The notes under the pieces are model-generated. The model was not told where the DNA came from. It saw nothing but the letters and a program-made list of their open reading frames with translations, and made no database searches. This document shows positions 23,307 through 33,930 of a DNA stretch of 64,000 bases, piece after piece. The stretch's first letter is position 1. Each line of letters begins with the position of its first letter. Both the position numbers and the translations under genes were made by a program. Source of the DNA: Gnetum montanum (taxonomy: Eukaryota; Streptophyta; Gnetopsida; Gnetales; Gnetaceae); contig MNCI01004940.1 in NCBI GenBank assembly GCA_015680685.1, forward strand, positions 86,817 through 150,816, in the 5' to 3' direction.

Positions 23307-24041
23307 TGATGGGTCGATGTATCATTTGCTACATTGACATGGCTCTGTCGATGTAGGGTCCATTTTTTGCTATAAATACATGCTCACCAACTACATATAT
23401 GGCAATAGATTGATAGTAGTAGTAGAGCTCTTGTAGTTTGTCTATTTGAAAATTAGAATATTTTTCCTAAGTGCCCACAGTAGGATTCATTGAGTGTACA
23501 TATCTTTATTTGAACATTGTTATACCTGAGCATGACAATGTGTAGGGCAATAAATACAAGCTTCTTAATAAACCTTACAACATTCTGGATAGTTCAAATA
23601 TTTATTCATGCATTTAATGTTTTCAATTATTTAATCAATGTTTTCTTAGTAATTAAGAAAATGAGGTAATTAAGAGAGATAAGCTAGATAGATTAATTGC
23701 ATAAGTATGACTTCTTTGAGTGTAACATGCATTTTCTTGGTAATCCTAGCAGTGTTATTGCTTGGTACACCTAGTAGTGTAGCACTTGGTAACCCAACAA
23801 TTGATATGTGGTTTTAGGACATGTGCAAAAGATGGGACCAGATGTTTATGTTAGGACTAGTTAGAGACTAGTTAATTAGTTAAATTAAATTAGTTAATCT
23901 TATCTCTCTTTAAAGATGAAAACCATAAAACATAAAATGATAAAAATCATATGCCTCGATTACACTTAACCATACCTTTGTACTTTACAAGTGTAATTAG
24001 GAAGATAACAAATGACCTTAGGGCAAGATTCACTTCCTAGA
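23307..24041 (+). repeat. 3' LTR of B1 (end lost in assembly gap)
   Basis: Matches the 5' LTR from its first base. TATA at 23371-23380. The U3 word cluster is shorter than in the 5' LTR by about 50 bp. A full-length LTR of 918 bp would end near 24224, inside the gap. Confidence 0.85.
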
Positions 24042-24244
24042 NNNNNNNNNNNNNNNNNNNNNNNNNNNNNNNNNNNNNNNNNNNNNNNNNNNNNNNNNNN
24101 NNNNNNNNNNNNNNNNNNNNNNNNNNNNNNNNNNNNNNNNNNNNNNNNNNNNNNNNNNNNNNNNNNNNNNNNNNNNNNNNNNNNNNNNNNNNNNNNNNNN
24201 NNNNNNNNNNNNNNNNNNNNNNNNNNNNNNNNNNNNNNNNNNNN
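24042..24244. other. assembly gap (203 N)
   Basis: Run of n. From LTR length it should hide about the last 180 bp of the B1 3' LTR and the right target duplication. Confidence 0.98.
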
Positions 24245-25072
24245 AGATGAGCTCGAAGTCATTACAAGGGTATGATTCACCAAAAGGGTGAGTCACCATG
24301 TGATCTAGATACACAAGATTTGATTAGCTTGTTCAATCTTGTTAACAATGCTTACCTCACATCATCTCTATTATCTCTTCTAAGCCATAACCCCATAGCC
24401 AAACTATACCTCACTAACAACAAAAACCTATGTTTGACATTTATGAACCATGTCCATGTAACATCTCTTTTGATGTGCTCTGCCAATGAAGTTCACTAAA
24501 TGTAATACATCTCATTTAGTGAGAAAACAAAAGTTCAACCTTGGCAATGAAACCAAATGAAGATTTGATTCACAGAAAGAAAATGAAAGAAAATGCCAAG
24601 AAAGAAAAAATTCCAATGTAGCCTCAAGTCAAGGAAATCAACAACTCTCTTTCTAAAAAAAAGAGAAATAGCTAGGTGGTTAAAGAAGCCTATTACCAAG
24701 TGTTGGTTCTTTCAAATATCATTGAGTAACCTATAGTTTCTAGTGCAAAGCATGAGGACCTCTTCGAATCAGCAAGCATGTCACTACCATACCATAGCCA
24801 TGATGTCAACATTTGGAACTCTTTGTTAGCCCATGTGACCATTCCCTAAGAGCCAATATTCCTCAATAGTCAATGTATCCATTATCTTGTCCCAAACTCT
24901 TGACATGCTATTGTGATGTTATTTCACCTTCGTGAGTACTTCTTGGAATGATTTGATAGCTACAAAATCAAGTATGGAGAGGGAGCATTGGTAATGAACT
25001 TATGATAGTGTTTTGTGTTCTTTCTTGATGTCTATCAAGTTGATCCTCAGAACATCAATAAAGAGGAACTAA
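24245..25072 (+). other. remaining interior of outer element A, with PPT
   Basis: No domain recognised in any frame. The purine-rich AATAAAGAGGAAC (25057-25069) lies directly before LTR A at 25073 and is a good polypurine tract, supporting + orientation for the outer element. Confidence 0.5.
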
Positions 25073-26485
25073 TAAAACGCCTCAAGGAAAATTCATGTTG
25101 TAAATAAAAGCCCATAGCCAAGATTTCTATTGTAATTTGATGGAGATCTAAAGGCAAAAACCATTGCCTTGTTTTCCCACCAAACCCTTATCCTATGGTT
25201 GTGTTTTAGTAGAATTTTAAGCCATTTTCAATGTAAAAAATGAGATTTTCTGCCCACATGCTAAAACTCCCATTTAGTCTAGCTTGTGGGGGCTAAAAAT
25301 ATTCCACAAACTACAAATCCCATTTACTCTAGCTTGTGGAAACTAAAAATGCTCCATAAGCTACAAATTCCATTTACTCTATCTTGTGGGGGTTAAGAAT
25401 GCTCCATAAGCTACAAATTCCATTTACTTAAGCTTGCGGGGACTAAAAATGCTCCACAAGCTACAAATTCCATTTACTCCAACTTGTGGAGGCTAAAAAT
25501 GGTCCACAAGTTGTGAACTCCATTTACTCTAGCTTCTGGAGGTTAAAAATGTTCCACAAGCTACAAGTTCCATTTATGCTAGCTTGTGAAGGTTAAAATG
25601 CCCCACACATTAAAAAAATTGGTATTTTATCTCACATGCTACATATTTCAACACCACATGCTATGGTAGATTGTGGGAAAGCATGTGGAATTTAGGCTTT
25701 GAATTCATATGTTACATATTCCAACTCCACATGTTGTGGTAGCTTGTGGGGTAGCATGTGAAATTTGGGTTATGATTTTATACATTATACATATTAGTCC
25801 TACACATTGTGGCAACATGTGAGATAGCATGTGGCACTTGGGTTTTAAGCCCACATGCTACACTTTGGCCTAAGAATAGCTTGTAATGCTCCAAAACTAT
25901 AATGGTTTCCAGCATAGTAGATTTGTAACCTATTTATACTATATCAAGCACCATTTCTAGGATCTTTAGGTAATCATATTTGGAAAAAATAAATTGTAGC
26001 ATAATTGTGCTGAAATATCACATAATATAACAAAAAAAGAGCTTTTGTAGCCTTTTATAGCCATTACATAGTGCAAATTAGGTAAAATATTAGCATAGAT
26101 AAGTGCAGAACACACCTTGCCATTTGCACCAAATTCCAAGGATATTTTTTGCATTGTCAACTTTCCAAAGACTATTGATTTGTATCTTCTTAACCACATG
26201 TCATAAAAATATTTTAAAAATATTTATTATAAAGTTTGGAGTGCTTTTGCTTGTTTTTCCATATTTTCTTGCTATCTAGTCCTATTTCTATACTACACTT
26301 TACATTGATGAACTTTTCTTCATTTTTATTTTACAAGACTTGATAAAACATTTCTTAAGCCCCTAGATGATCAACCAAGCTATTTAAGGTGCTATGGATT
26401 CTTTTTGAGGCTTGTTGATCCTAGAGTTAAACTATTCAACACAGGATCTTTCGATTTTCCAACACCGAAATTTCCTATCATTACA
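25073..26485 (+). repeat. LTR A, right copy (about 1413 bp)
   Basis: Preceded by a PPT and ending TCATTACA, after which copia H gag resumes. It contains the 50-bp hairpin array (25271-25607), several CCACATG(C/T)T(G/A)TGG words (25640-25860), and a tail shared in inverse orientation with 10310-10900. Confidence 0.8.
25271..25607. repeat. 50-bp tandem hairpin array, right LTR A
   Basis: Units start at 25271, 25321, 25371, 25421, 25471, 25521 and 25571: exactly 50 bp each, six full plus one partial. Within a unit AGCTTGTGG and CCACAAGCT are inverted repeats around GGGGCTAAAAATGCT. The same number of units is found in the left LTR. Confidence 0.9.
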
Positions 26486-26787
26486 TTGGTTGGATCAACA
26501 CATGAAGGAACAACTTTATTGAAATAATTAATGGCACAAGTTCTCAATCATAATTATATGCATTTGAAGATGAGGAAAAATGAAATCATGAATGATTATT
26601 TTTTTAGAGTTGCTAAAATTACAAGTGCTCTTAAAGTACTTGATGAAGAGTATCTTTATTCTAGAATCCATTAACAAATCTTGGAAAGCCTATCCAAAAA
26701 ATTTCATGCCAAAGTAACAAACATTCTTGAAATTAGGGACATAAATCTTATGAATGTTAATAAACTTTATGAAAACTTGAAATCATA
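26486..26787 (+). pseudogene. copia H gag, second piece (UBN2-like)
   Basis: Resumes the domain broken at 4094: GSTHEGTT, then MRKNEIMNDYFFRVAKITSA, QILESLSKKFHAKVTNILE and NKLYENLKSYE, the typical order of the UBN2 part of copia Gag. Two stops. It ends at the target duplication TGAAA where element D is inserted, and resumes at 33425. Confidence 0.8.
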
Positions 26788-26792
26788 TGAAA

Positions 26793-27356
26793 TGTGAGAG
26801 AGGTAGCAGGGTTGGTGGTGGCCTGCTACCTCCCCCATGGTTTGGGGGCCGTGGGGGCACAAGGGGTCCTCTGCTCCTTGTGTCTTCGGAACCATACTGG
26901 CATGGCAGTTCCATGCATTAGTAAGAGGAGGGTATGACCTACCTCATTACCCCACTTGGTAGGACCTTTCCTGGGAGGGTTGCGTAGTTCAAATCTACAT
27001 TGGGGTGTTTTTACCGGGTGTGTCATGGGACGTGCTATGGGATGTTGCGTGTGCTCCTTGGAGCACGACACCAACTACCAGCATGCGGTGATGAATCTAA
27101 AGGGTTCAGCTGGTAGTCCCCATGGTGTCCATGTGAGTGGAGTAAGGGAGTGCTATCTAGCTTGTTAGCATATCATGAATATTGTTTATGAAACACCACT
27201 CAGGAGACATGCTAACACTAACACATTGTTTTTTGGCATGTGTTTAAGGATTGTTGATTGCTGAGGCGTATTCCTCTTGAATTTTTTCCCAAATAAAAAT
27301 CTTCTTGGGAAAGTCTTGGGGTGCCAAAGAATGTACTCAAGGAAAACATTATTACA
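26793..27356 (+). repeat. 5' LTR of D (564 bp)
   Basis: Starts TGTGAGAGAGGTAGC and ends CATTATTACA. It has a 177-bp segment (27033-27209) that the 3' LTR lacks, but the D2 relic LTR has it, so it is ancestral. Confidence 0.9.
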
Positions 27357-27358
27357 AA

Positions 27359-27370
27359 TGGTATCAGAGC
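27359..27370 (+). promoter_or_regulatory. primer-binding site of D (initiator tRNA-Met)
   Basis: TGGTATCAGAGC, perfect, two bases past the LTR end. Confidence 0.95.
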
Positions 27371-27501
27371 CTCACGATTTTAGTTATTGGTAAAACTTTC
27401 TCGCTAAGTAGGTGCGAGGGTTTGTGGTTTGTGAGGTTTCCATTTTTAGCTTCTGCTATCCACTCTCCCTTTGAGGGTGGCCTTATGCTAAAGCTCTCTC
27501 T

Positions 27502-28960
27502 TTGGAAAACATGGAGCTTGGTGGACCAAGTGACATGGCTGATGTTCAAGAAAATCTAGAAATTGAGGCCAAGATAGAACTTGTTCAAGATGAAACTAAG
27601 TTTCAAACGTTATGGGATCATGTTAAGGTAATTGATGAAGCCTCAGCCTATCCTGGTCCAGAAAACGTGGATGTGATCCATCACATCCTTAAAGATGTTG
27701 ACTTGCCACAAGAAAAGATGGATCTTCACTCCAAGGATAGGGTGAAATTGGCAGAGGCTAAGGTTTTGATCTTGGAGGGTCATCTAGATCGCATGATCAA
27801 CCTTTACAAGAATCTATTCGGATCCTTGGAAGAGGAACAAACAAAAGCATCCTTGGTTGAGGACCTAGTTGGTCAGGTGAAAGTTTTGGAGGATGCCCTG
27901 GTGGGAGTAAATCAGGAACTATTTGATTTTAAAATTGAAAATGCCATCCTGAAATCCTCCTTAGTAGGACGCTTGGCAGATGAGCCAGTAGCGACAGCCC
28001 ATATTAAAGCTAGAGAACTGAGTTCTTATGATGGTGAGAGAAATGATGCTAAAATCGATGCCTTTCTCCATGATGCAGAGATGTACCTAAATACTGGGGG
28101 TGTTCCTGCAACCCAAAAGGTCTCCACAGCATCACAATTTCTCATAGGAAGTGCTAAGCTATGGTGGCTTAGTCTCCTTCGTGCCCAAGAAAAGGGCACC
28201 ATGATAGAAAAGATCGAGACATGGGACAGCTTTAAGGCTGCATTGATCAAACAGTTCCATCTTGGGAACTTTGAATGGGTTGCTAGAACCAAGCTAGAGA
28301 CCCTAAAACCTTCAGGGAAGCTTGAAGATTATATTAATAGCTTCCAAGAACTCATGTTGTTGATTCCCGATATGGGAGATCAGAATCATTTCTTCAAGTT
28401 CGTAAATGGGCTACAACCATGGGCATAGATGGAGTTGTGTCGAAGAGGCATTGACTCCCTCATGAAGGCTATTACAGTTGCTGGCACTTTTCTAGACTTC
28501 AAGGCAATGAAGCCAGATAAGGGCAAGCCTAGGAAGGGTAAGCATGTCATGTCCTCCCACTCTTAGAGAACAGATACAGGTTCCATCAAAGGTGGAAATA
28601 CATTCAAATCAATTTAGCAAGGCAGTCGTTCGATAGGAGGTCCTCTAGGGAACCAAGGCTCTCAACAAAAATGTTAGGATATAGGGAGAAAGTGGCAACC
28701 TGGGGCCAAGAAGAAGCAATTTATGGGAGGTGCCTTTAAGGGGCCAATTCAATGCTTCTTATGTCGTGGAAATCACTTGGTAAGAAATTGTCCCTTGAGT
28801 TCAGGAAGGACTGAGAATAGGCAAGGGCCAGCTCTAGGGAAACAACTAATAGCACTCAATTATCACCCTAACCCATTCCTTCATATCACTGATGGAAGCA
28901 CATTAAGAGAACAGCGAAGGCTAGCGGTGATGATGGAGTTGTTAGACATGGTTACATAGA
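27502..28960 (+). pseudogene. D gag
   Basis: Open for 308 codons (27502-28428), then TAG; the same frame continues. The N-terminal half is acidic with heptad-like stretches (LILEGHLDRMINLYKNLF). The Retrotrans_gag part at about 28020-28410 has AEMYLNTGG, KLWWLSL, WDSFKAALIKQFHLGNFEWV and LEDYINSFQELM. A zinc knuckle CFLCRGNHLVRNC (C-x2-C-x3-H-x4-C) lies at 28751-28789. Upstream start codons were not examined beyond the first in-frame ATG. Stops at 28426 and after are mostly TAG. Confidence 0.85.
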
Positions 28961-29016
28961 GGTTAGGATCTGGAAACTCCTAGAATACTAATCTTGATAC
29001 TTTACATCAGGTTCAA

Positions 29017-29262
29017 TTGGCCCAAATCACTGTGAGCTCAAGTCAACAAAGTGCCCTCATTGATAATGGGACCAGTCACAATTACATGGTTCCAGCCATG
29101 GTCAAAGACTTGCAGCTAAATATGGAACCTGTCCAAGCCTCCTGCAATCTAGGCAAGTTTAGGCCCCTTCAGTGCATCAGGGTATGTTGTAGAGTCCCCG
29201 TTCAAGTGGGCTCATGGCAAGGAGTTCTAGATTTTTCAATTCTAGCTATGAACTCCTTTTAG
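29017..29262 (+). pseudogene. D aspartic protease
   Basis: ALIDNGTSHNYMV is the active-site loop (usual D-S/T-G; here D-N-G), followed about 50 codons later by GVLDFSILAMNSF. In frame with gag and RT. The DNG change would probably impair catalysis. Confidence 0.75.
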
Positions 29263-29559
29263 GTCATTTTGGGGTAAGAATTTTTACGCAAGGCCAAAGT
29301 TTTCATGGCTCCACATCTGGACTTGATTTTTATTTCACATGAAAGCTCCCCATGCCTAGTTTAGACTCATGGAGCACAGATGGGAAAGGATGAGGGCTCT
29401 AGCCCCTAGATTATGTCCCCAATGGTGATGAAACGCTTGGCTAAGGACCCTACCAGAAACATTTTGCTAGCTATGCAAATGGGTGATCCTTCTGAGGCTT
29501 GTGGATCCCAAACTAATGTTGACCCATGCATAGCATAGATGTTAGATAAATTTAAAGAT

Positions 29560-30894
29560 GTGATGCCACCTGAACCACCTGGTAGTTTGCCACCTCGGAG
29601 AGTTGTGGATCATAAAATCGAATTGTAGCTTGGTACTGATCCTCCTATCCAAAGGTCATACTGCTTAACAAGAGAAGAATTGGGGGAATTGAAAAAGTAG
29701 CTTGAAGGTTTAATGTCCAAGGGATACATTCGTCCCTCAAAATCCCCTTATGGGGCACCAGTGCTATTTTTCACTAAGGAGGACGAAACGCTATGGCTCT
29801 GTTGCAATTATAAAATGCTGAATAAACACACTATCAAGAACAAGTACCCAGTACCGCTCATTTCTAACTTGTTCGATCAATTGGGAGGGACTCAATATTT
29901 CACCTGGCTAGACCTCAGACAAGGATACTACTAGGTTTGCATTGCAAAAGGGGACAAAGCAAAAACTACATGTTTAACTCGGTATGGGTCTTATGAATAT
30001 ACTGTAATGCCCTTTGGGCTTTGCAATGCACTGGCTACATTCTGTACCTTGATGAACGAGATATTTCAACCCTTCCTAGATAAATTTTTAATTGTCTATC
30101 TTGATGACATATTGATATATAGCCAGAAAATGGAAGAACATTCGCTCCACCTATAGATGGTCCTTGAGAAGCTACGAGAAAATCAGCTATACATTAAGAA
30201 TGAAAAATGTGAATTCTGCTGCTTGGAGCTAAAATTTTTGGGGTATCTCATGGGGTATGGGTAGGTAAATCCAAATCTGAAGAAGGTAGAGTTTGTGTGC
30301 CAATGGCTTGCTCCCACTAATGTGCATGAGGTCAAATAGTTCATGGGGTTAGCTAGCTTCTATTGGAAATTCATCAAAAATTTCTCAAGAATCATTGCTC
30401 CTTTGACCAATTTGCAAAAGAAAGAAGTTGCATGGTAGTGGGACTCAAATTTTCAGCAAGCCTTTGAGAGGATCAAAGAGGCTTTAACCTCTCATCTAGT
30501 GTTGGCATTGCCTAATTCCTCAAAACCTTTTGAGGTTCATACGGATGCCAACGAGCATGCAATTGGGGGCATCTTGCTACAGGAAGGTCATCCCATCGCT
30601 TACGAGAGCTAGAAGCTAAATCAAGTAGAGAAGAGGTGGCCAGTCCATGAAAAGGAAATGTTCACTATTGTCCATTGCTTAAGAGCATGGAGACACTACT
30701 TGCTAGGGAGTCATGTCCTCATAAAGATGGATAATCTGGCCACTAACTACTTGATGAATAAAACAAAGCTAAGGCCCAAACAGGCTCAATGGTTGGTCAT
30801 TTTGTCCGAATTTGATTTGCAATTGACTTATCATCCTGGAAAGGAGAACGTGGTGGCAAATGCATTGAGTCGTTGTCCTCAACCTACCTCTTAG
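29560..30894 (+). pseudogene. D reverse transcriptase and RNase H
   Basis: Same frame as gag. RT blocks: [44 protein letters not shown] and IVYLDDILIYS, with Y-L-D-D at 30097-30108. RNase H: VHTDANEHAIGGILL, then VHCLRAWRHYLLGSHVLIKM, then LTYHPGKENVVANALSR. No frameshift seen. TAG codons interrupt it at, for example, 29521-29540, 29628, 29698, 29932, 30155, 30262, 30338, 30437 and 30609, mostly where relatives have Gln. Confidence 0.85.
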
Positions 30895-32390
30895 CTCTTT
30901 CCCATTATTAGGCCACAAACTTCACACATTCAATGTGATGAAGTGTTTTTGGCTAGAATTCAAGATGGTTTGAAAAGGGATCCCCACATCATTGATTTAA
31001 TGAAGCTTATAGAAATTGGGTGAGCACCATAGTTCAAAATGAGAGATGGATTTCTTTGGTTTCGGGATAATCAGATATGCATTCTAGATTGGATGGCCTA
31101 CACGAGGAGACAATCTGAGAATGCCATGAAACACAGTGGTCAGGGCACCATGGACAACAAAGGACCTTGGCTCTCATTAAGAGAATCTTCTTTTAGCTAA
31201 AAATGTATCCAGATGTGATTTATTATATCCAAAAGTGTCTAGTGTGCCAATAGGATAAGGGGTCTATGGAGCATCTAGGTGGTCGTCTACTTCCCTTGGA
31301 AATCCCTCCATTTCCATGGGCTATAGTGTCTATGGACTTCATCATGGGATTGCCAAATATTCAGGGCTTAAGCAGCATCATTGTTGTGGTGAACAAATTC
31401 TCTAAATTTACCATATTCATTCCTTATCCATGACAATGCTCAGCTGAGGACACGGCAACATACTATTTTGACAGGGTGGTTCGATATTTTAGGTTACCCG
31501 TGAGCATCATTTTTGAATGAGATCCATGCTTCACAAGTGCTTTCTAGTGAGCACTATTTGGCATGATGGGTAACACCCTCAAATTGTCAACAAGCTTTCA
31601 TCTGTATACCGATGGGCAGACAGAATGGATGAATCGAGTACTTGAAGAGTACCTTCATCACTATGTTCATAGTGACCAAAAGAATTGGCCATTTCTGTTA
31701 GGGATTTCCCAGCTAAGCGATAACATCCAAAAGTCCTCAACTACTGGGTTTTCTCCTACAGAACTAGTAATAGGAAGGTAGCCCATTACCCCTCATATGA
31801 TCTCCCCCTCATTCCAGGGTTAGCATCCCTCAGCAGATGAATTCTTGAAGAGGTGGTCTAAAAATGTTGATATAGAAAAGTATCATCCAGAGAGGGCAGT
31901 GCAACGAACGAAAAAGTATGCTAATCAAAAATTCCAGCCTCGTGAATTCAAGATGGGAGATTGGATCCTCTTGAAGTTGGACCCCCGTCATTTTAAACCA
32001 AAATAGGGAACTACCTCCAAGCTGATGAGGCAATATGATGGTCCCTTTTGGATCATCTATAAAATTAACCTTGTGACATATAAGCTTCAGCTACTGATCA
32101 ATATGGACCGAGTCCATCCATTTTTTCATGTCAGTATGTTGAAGCCATTGTCGGATGGGTTCCCATATCTGAAGAGAAGCCTCTTAATCAAAGAGCGACC
32201 TTGTATACAATCTATACAAGGAAAGAGAATAGATTGCATCCAGAACTTCTGGACCACTGGCCATGGGGTAGATTTGAAAGTGGAGTTCCTCGTCTACTCG
32301 AAACATTATCCTGACTCAGATGATAGCTAGGAACCAATGGAGTGCTTGAGGTCCCAGGAAAACTTGATCTTGGACTTCTGTAGGGAGTAA
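30895..32390 (+). pseudogene. D integrase with C-terminal chromodomain
   Basis: Frame changes occur in the zinc-binding part (31030-31260). Core: PWAIVSMDFIMGLPN (about 31320), DPCFTSAF (about 31525), YTDGQTEWMNRVLEEYLHHY (about 31605). C-terminal part: MGDWILLKLDPRHFKP, then RVHPFFHVSMLKPL. It ends with VEFLVYSKHYPDSDDS and EPMECL (about 32280-32350), a chromodomain with its Trp changed to a stop. The chromodomain places D among chromoviruses. Confidence 0.8.
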
Positions 32391-33018
32391 GCAATCGACC
32401 TCCCACCTTGGAGACTCCGATGATGGATGGAGAAACCTCCCACATGAGAAAAAGGGAGAATCGGAAGAGGCGCGACATGCGGTGCCTTATAGGATTCGAG
32501 AGAGAATTCCTATGGGAGTTGACCTCAAATAGGGAAGGAAGGTGTTTGGAGCCATTCAAAGTGCTCTATAGGCAATGGGGCTTAAGATTCAAAGAGTGAT
32601 GAACTTGAGACCCCCAGATCTTTGGATCAAGCGAGTCAGGGGATGCCCTAGAACTCATGGATTCCTAGGTTGGTGCATTCTATCATGTTCCAATGATAGA
32701 CCACTTGATGTCCTCCCATAGCTTGGCATTTTAGGCTAGGTATGGAAGAATCAAAAATCCAAGTCTTAAGGGGTGATGCTCTTGACTTGGGTGTCAGATG
32801 CTAGGATGAGTTCAGATCCTACGAAGATGGTTGAGTTCAATGAAAATGCTTTACGGCCTTAGGCCCTAGTAGTTGGACCTTCTAGAACCAAAGATCCCTT
32901 CGAATTTCACTCAGAATAGCATGGGCGTGCTTCCCCGAAATTGATGGAATCCTCCCTTGGGTTTGATGTAGCAGCCTCGTGGTTACCTAGGCCATGCTCC
33001 GAGGTTGTCGCTCATTTT
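32391..33018 (+). other. D 3' untranslated region
   Basis: No domain recognised. Short frames on both strands look like chance. Confidence 0.5.
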
Positions 33019-33031
33019 AAGAAAGGGAGGA
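33019..33031 (+). promoter_or_regulatory. polypurine tract of D
   Basis: AAGAAAGGGAGGA directly before the 3' LTR. The D2 relic has AAGCAAGAAAGGA at the same place (35797-35809). Confidence 0.85.
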
Positions 33032-33032
33032 T

Positions 33033-33419
33033 TGTGAGAAAGGTAGCAGGGTTGGTGGTGGCCTACTACCTCACCCATGGTTCGGGGGCCATGGGGGCAC
33101 AAGGGATCCTCCGATCCTTGTATCTTTAGAACCATACTAGCATGGCAGTTCCATGCATTAGTAAGAGGAGGATATGGCCTACCTCATTACCCCACTTGGT
33201 AGGACCTTGCCTGGGAGGGTTGCATAGTTCAACTCTGCGTTGGGGTGTTTTTACCAAGTGTGTCATGGGATGTGCTAACACTAACACATTGTTTGTTGGC
33301 ATGTGTTTTAGGATTTTTGATTACTGAGGTGTATTCCTCTTGAGTTTTGTCCTGAATCAGAATCTACTTGGGAAACTCTTGGGATGCCGAACAATGTACT
33401 CAAGGACAACATTGTTACA
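33033..33419 (+). repeat. 3' LTR of D (387 bp, internally deleted)
   Basis: Begins TGTGAGAAAGGTAGC and ends CATTGTTACA, followed by TGAAA. The 177-bp difference from the 5' LTR is bounded in the 5' LTR by TGCTA at 27033-27037 and TGCTA at 27210-27214, so the deletion fits recombination or slippage between these repeats. Confidence 0.9.
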
Positions 33420-33424
33420 TGAAA

Positions 33425-33930
33425 TGTCTCTTTAAAAGGATAATGAAGCTAGATCATCAAAGAATAACATTACTCTAAAATATTTAAAGGATGTTAAAGG
33501 TGTTAAATAAGATAACTTTGATGAAGAAGAATTGGTCCTTCTAATAAGAAAATTTAGTAGACTTCTCAAGAGAAAGTACAAGGGAGAAAGCTCCTTAAAA
33601 GCTTACAAGAAGGTTGAGAAGAAAAATGACATGTAGTGCTATCATTATCATGGTTATGGTCACATTACATTAGAATTTTTAAGTAAGAAGAAGGAGGAAA
33701 AGGGTAAATCCAAAGAAAAGAAGACTTTATGTTTTTAGAATAATTTAGAGAAATTTTCATTAGATAAGGATACTAATGAAGAATGTAACCTAGTTCTCAT
33801 GATATTTTTGGAAGGAGAAGATTAGCCTAATGAAGGAGAGAAAAACATGGATGAAGAGGAAAGATATGATATTCTTCTTAACTCTTTTACTAAGCTCCAA
33901 AGAATCTACATAAAAATGAAGAGTAAAGCA
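33425..33930 (+). pseudogene. copia H gag, third piece with zinc knuckle
   Basis: Continues the frame left at 26787. A lysine-rich linker (LIRKFSRLLKRKYKGESSLK) leads to a degenerate zinc knuckle CYHYHGYGHITLEF at 33637-33678 (second and last Cys lost). Acidic Glu/Asp-rich text and a helical piece (LLNSFTKLQRIYIKMKSKAL) follow. No protease or other pol domain of H was found after it. Confidence 0.7.

Larger units (their letters stand above)
12240..24244 (+). mobile_element. gypsy element B1 (Tat/Athila-like), defective
   Basis: Order: LTR (12240-13157), tRNA-Asp-type PBS, gag, protease, C-terminal RT, RNase H, integrase, long non-coding part, promoter-like module, accessory frame, pol-tail remnant, LTR (from 23307, end lost in the gap). 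The PBS and the long region after integrase fit the Tat/Athila branch. Defects: stops throughout, frameshifts and no RT catalytic core. A second member, B2, lies at the right edge of the window on the minus strand. Confidence 0.75.
4095..26485 (+). mobile_element. composite insertion bounded by LTR family A, holding nested elements
   Basis: Two copies of the same LTR in the same direction (4095-5075 and 25073-26485) bound a 22.4-kb block that splits copia H gag between DL and GSTHEGT. A 5-bp target duplication is plausible but decayed (TTGCC before, TTGGT after). Inside are an inverted family-A copy (about 6.4-11.4 kb) and gypsy element B1 (12.24 to about 24.22 kb). What remains of the outer element's own interior is small: about 5.1-6.4, 11.4-12.2 and 24.25-25.07 kb. 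Confidence 0.65.
26793..33419 (+). mobile_element. chromovirus-type gypsy element D, complete but decayed
   Basis: TG...CA LTRs (26793-27356, 33033-33419), PBS 27359-27370, PPT 33019-33031, and target duplication TGAAA at 26788-26792 and 33420-33424. Domain order is gag, protease, RT, RNase H, integrase, chromodomain, as in Ty3/gypsy chromoviruses. One frame is kept from 27502 to 30894, broken by many TAG codons. It sits inside copia H gag. Confidence 0.9.

Noticed and set aside
23966-24314. Open frames spanning the N run
   Set aside because: They exist only because unknown bases give no stops.
26826-27168. Open frames on both strands in the GC-richer 5' LTR of D
   Set aside because: They lie wholly in the LTR and recur, broken, in the 3' LTR and in D2.
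27502-30894. TAG reassigned as a Gln codon in element D
   Set aside because: Plant nuclear translation does not reassign TAG as far as is known, and CAG to TAG by deamination explains the pattern. Kept only as a test to run.
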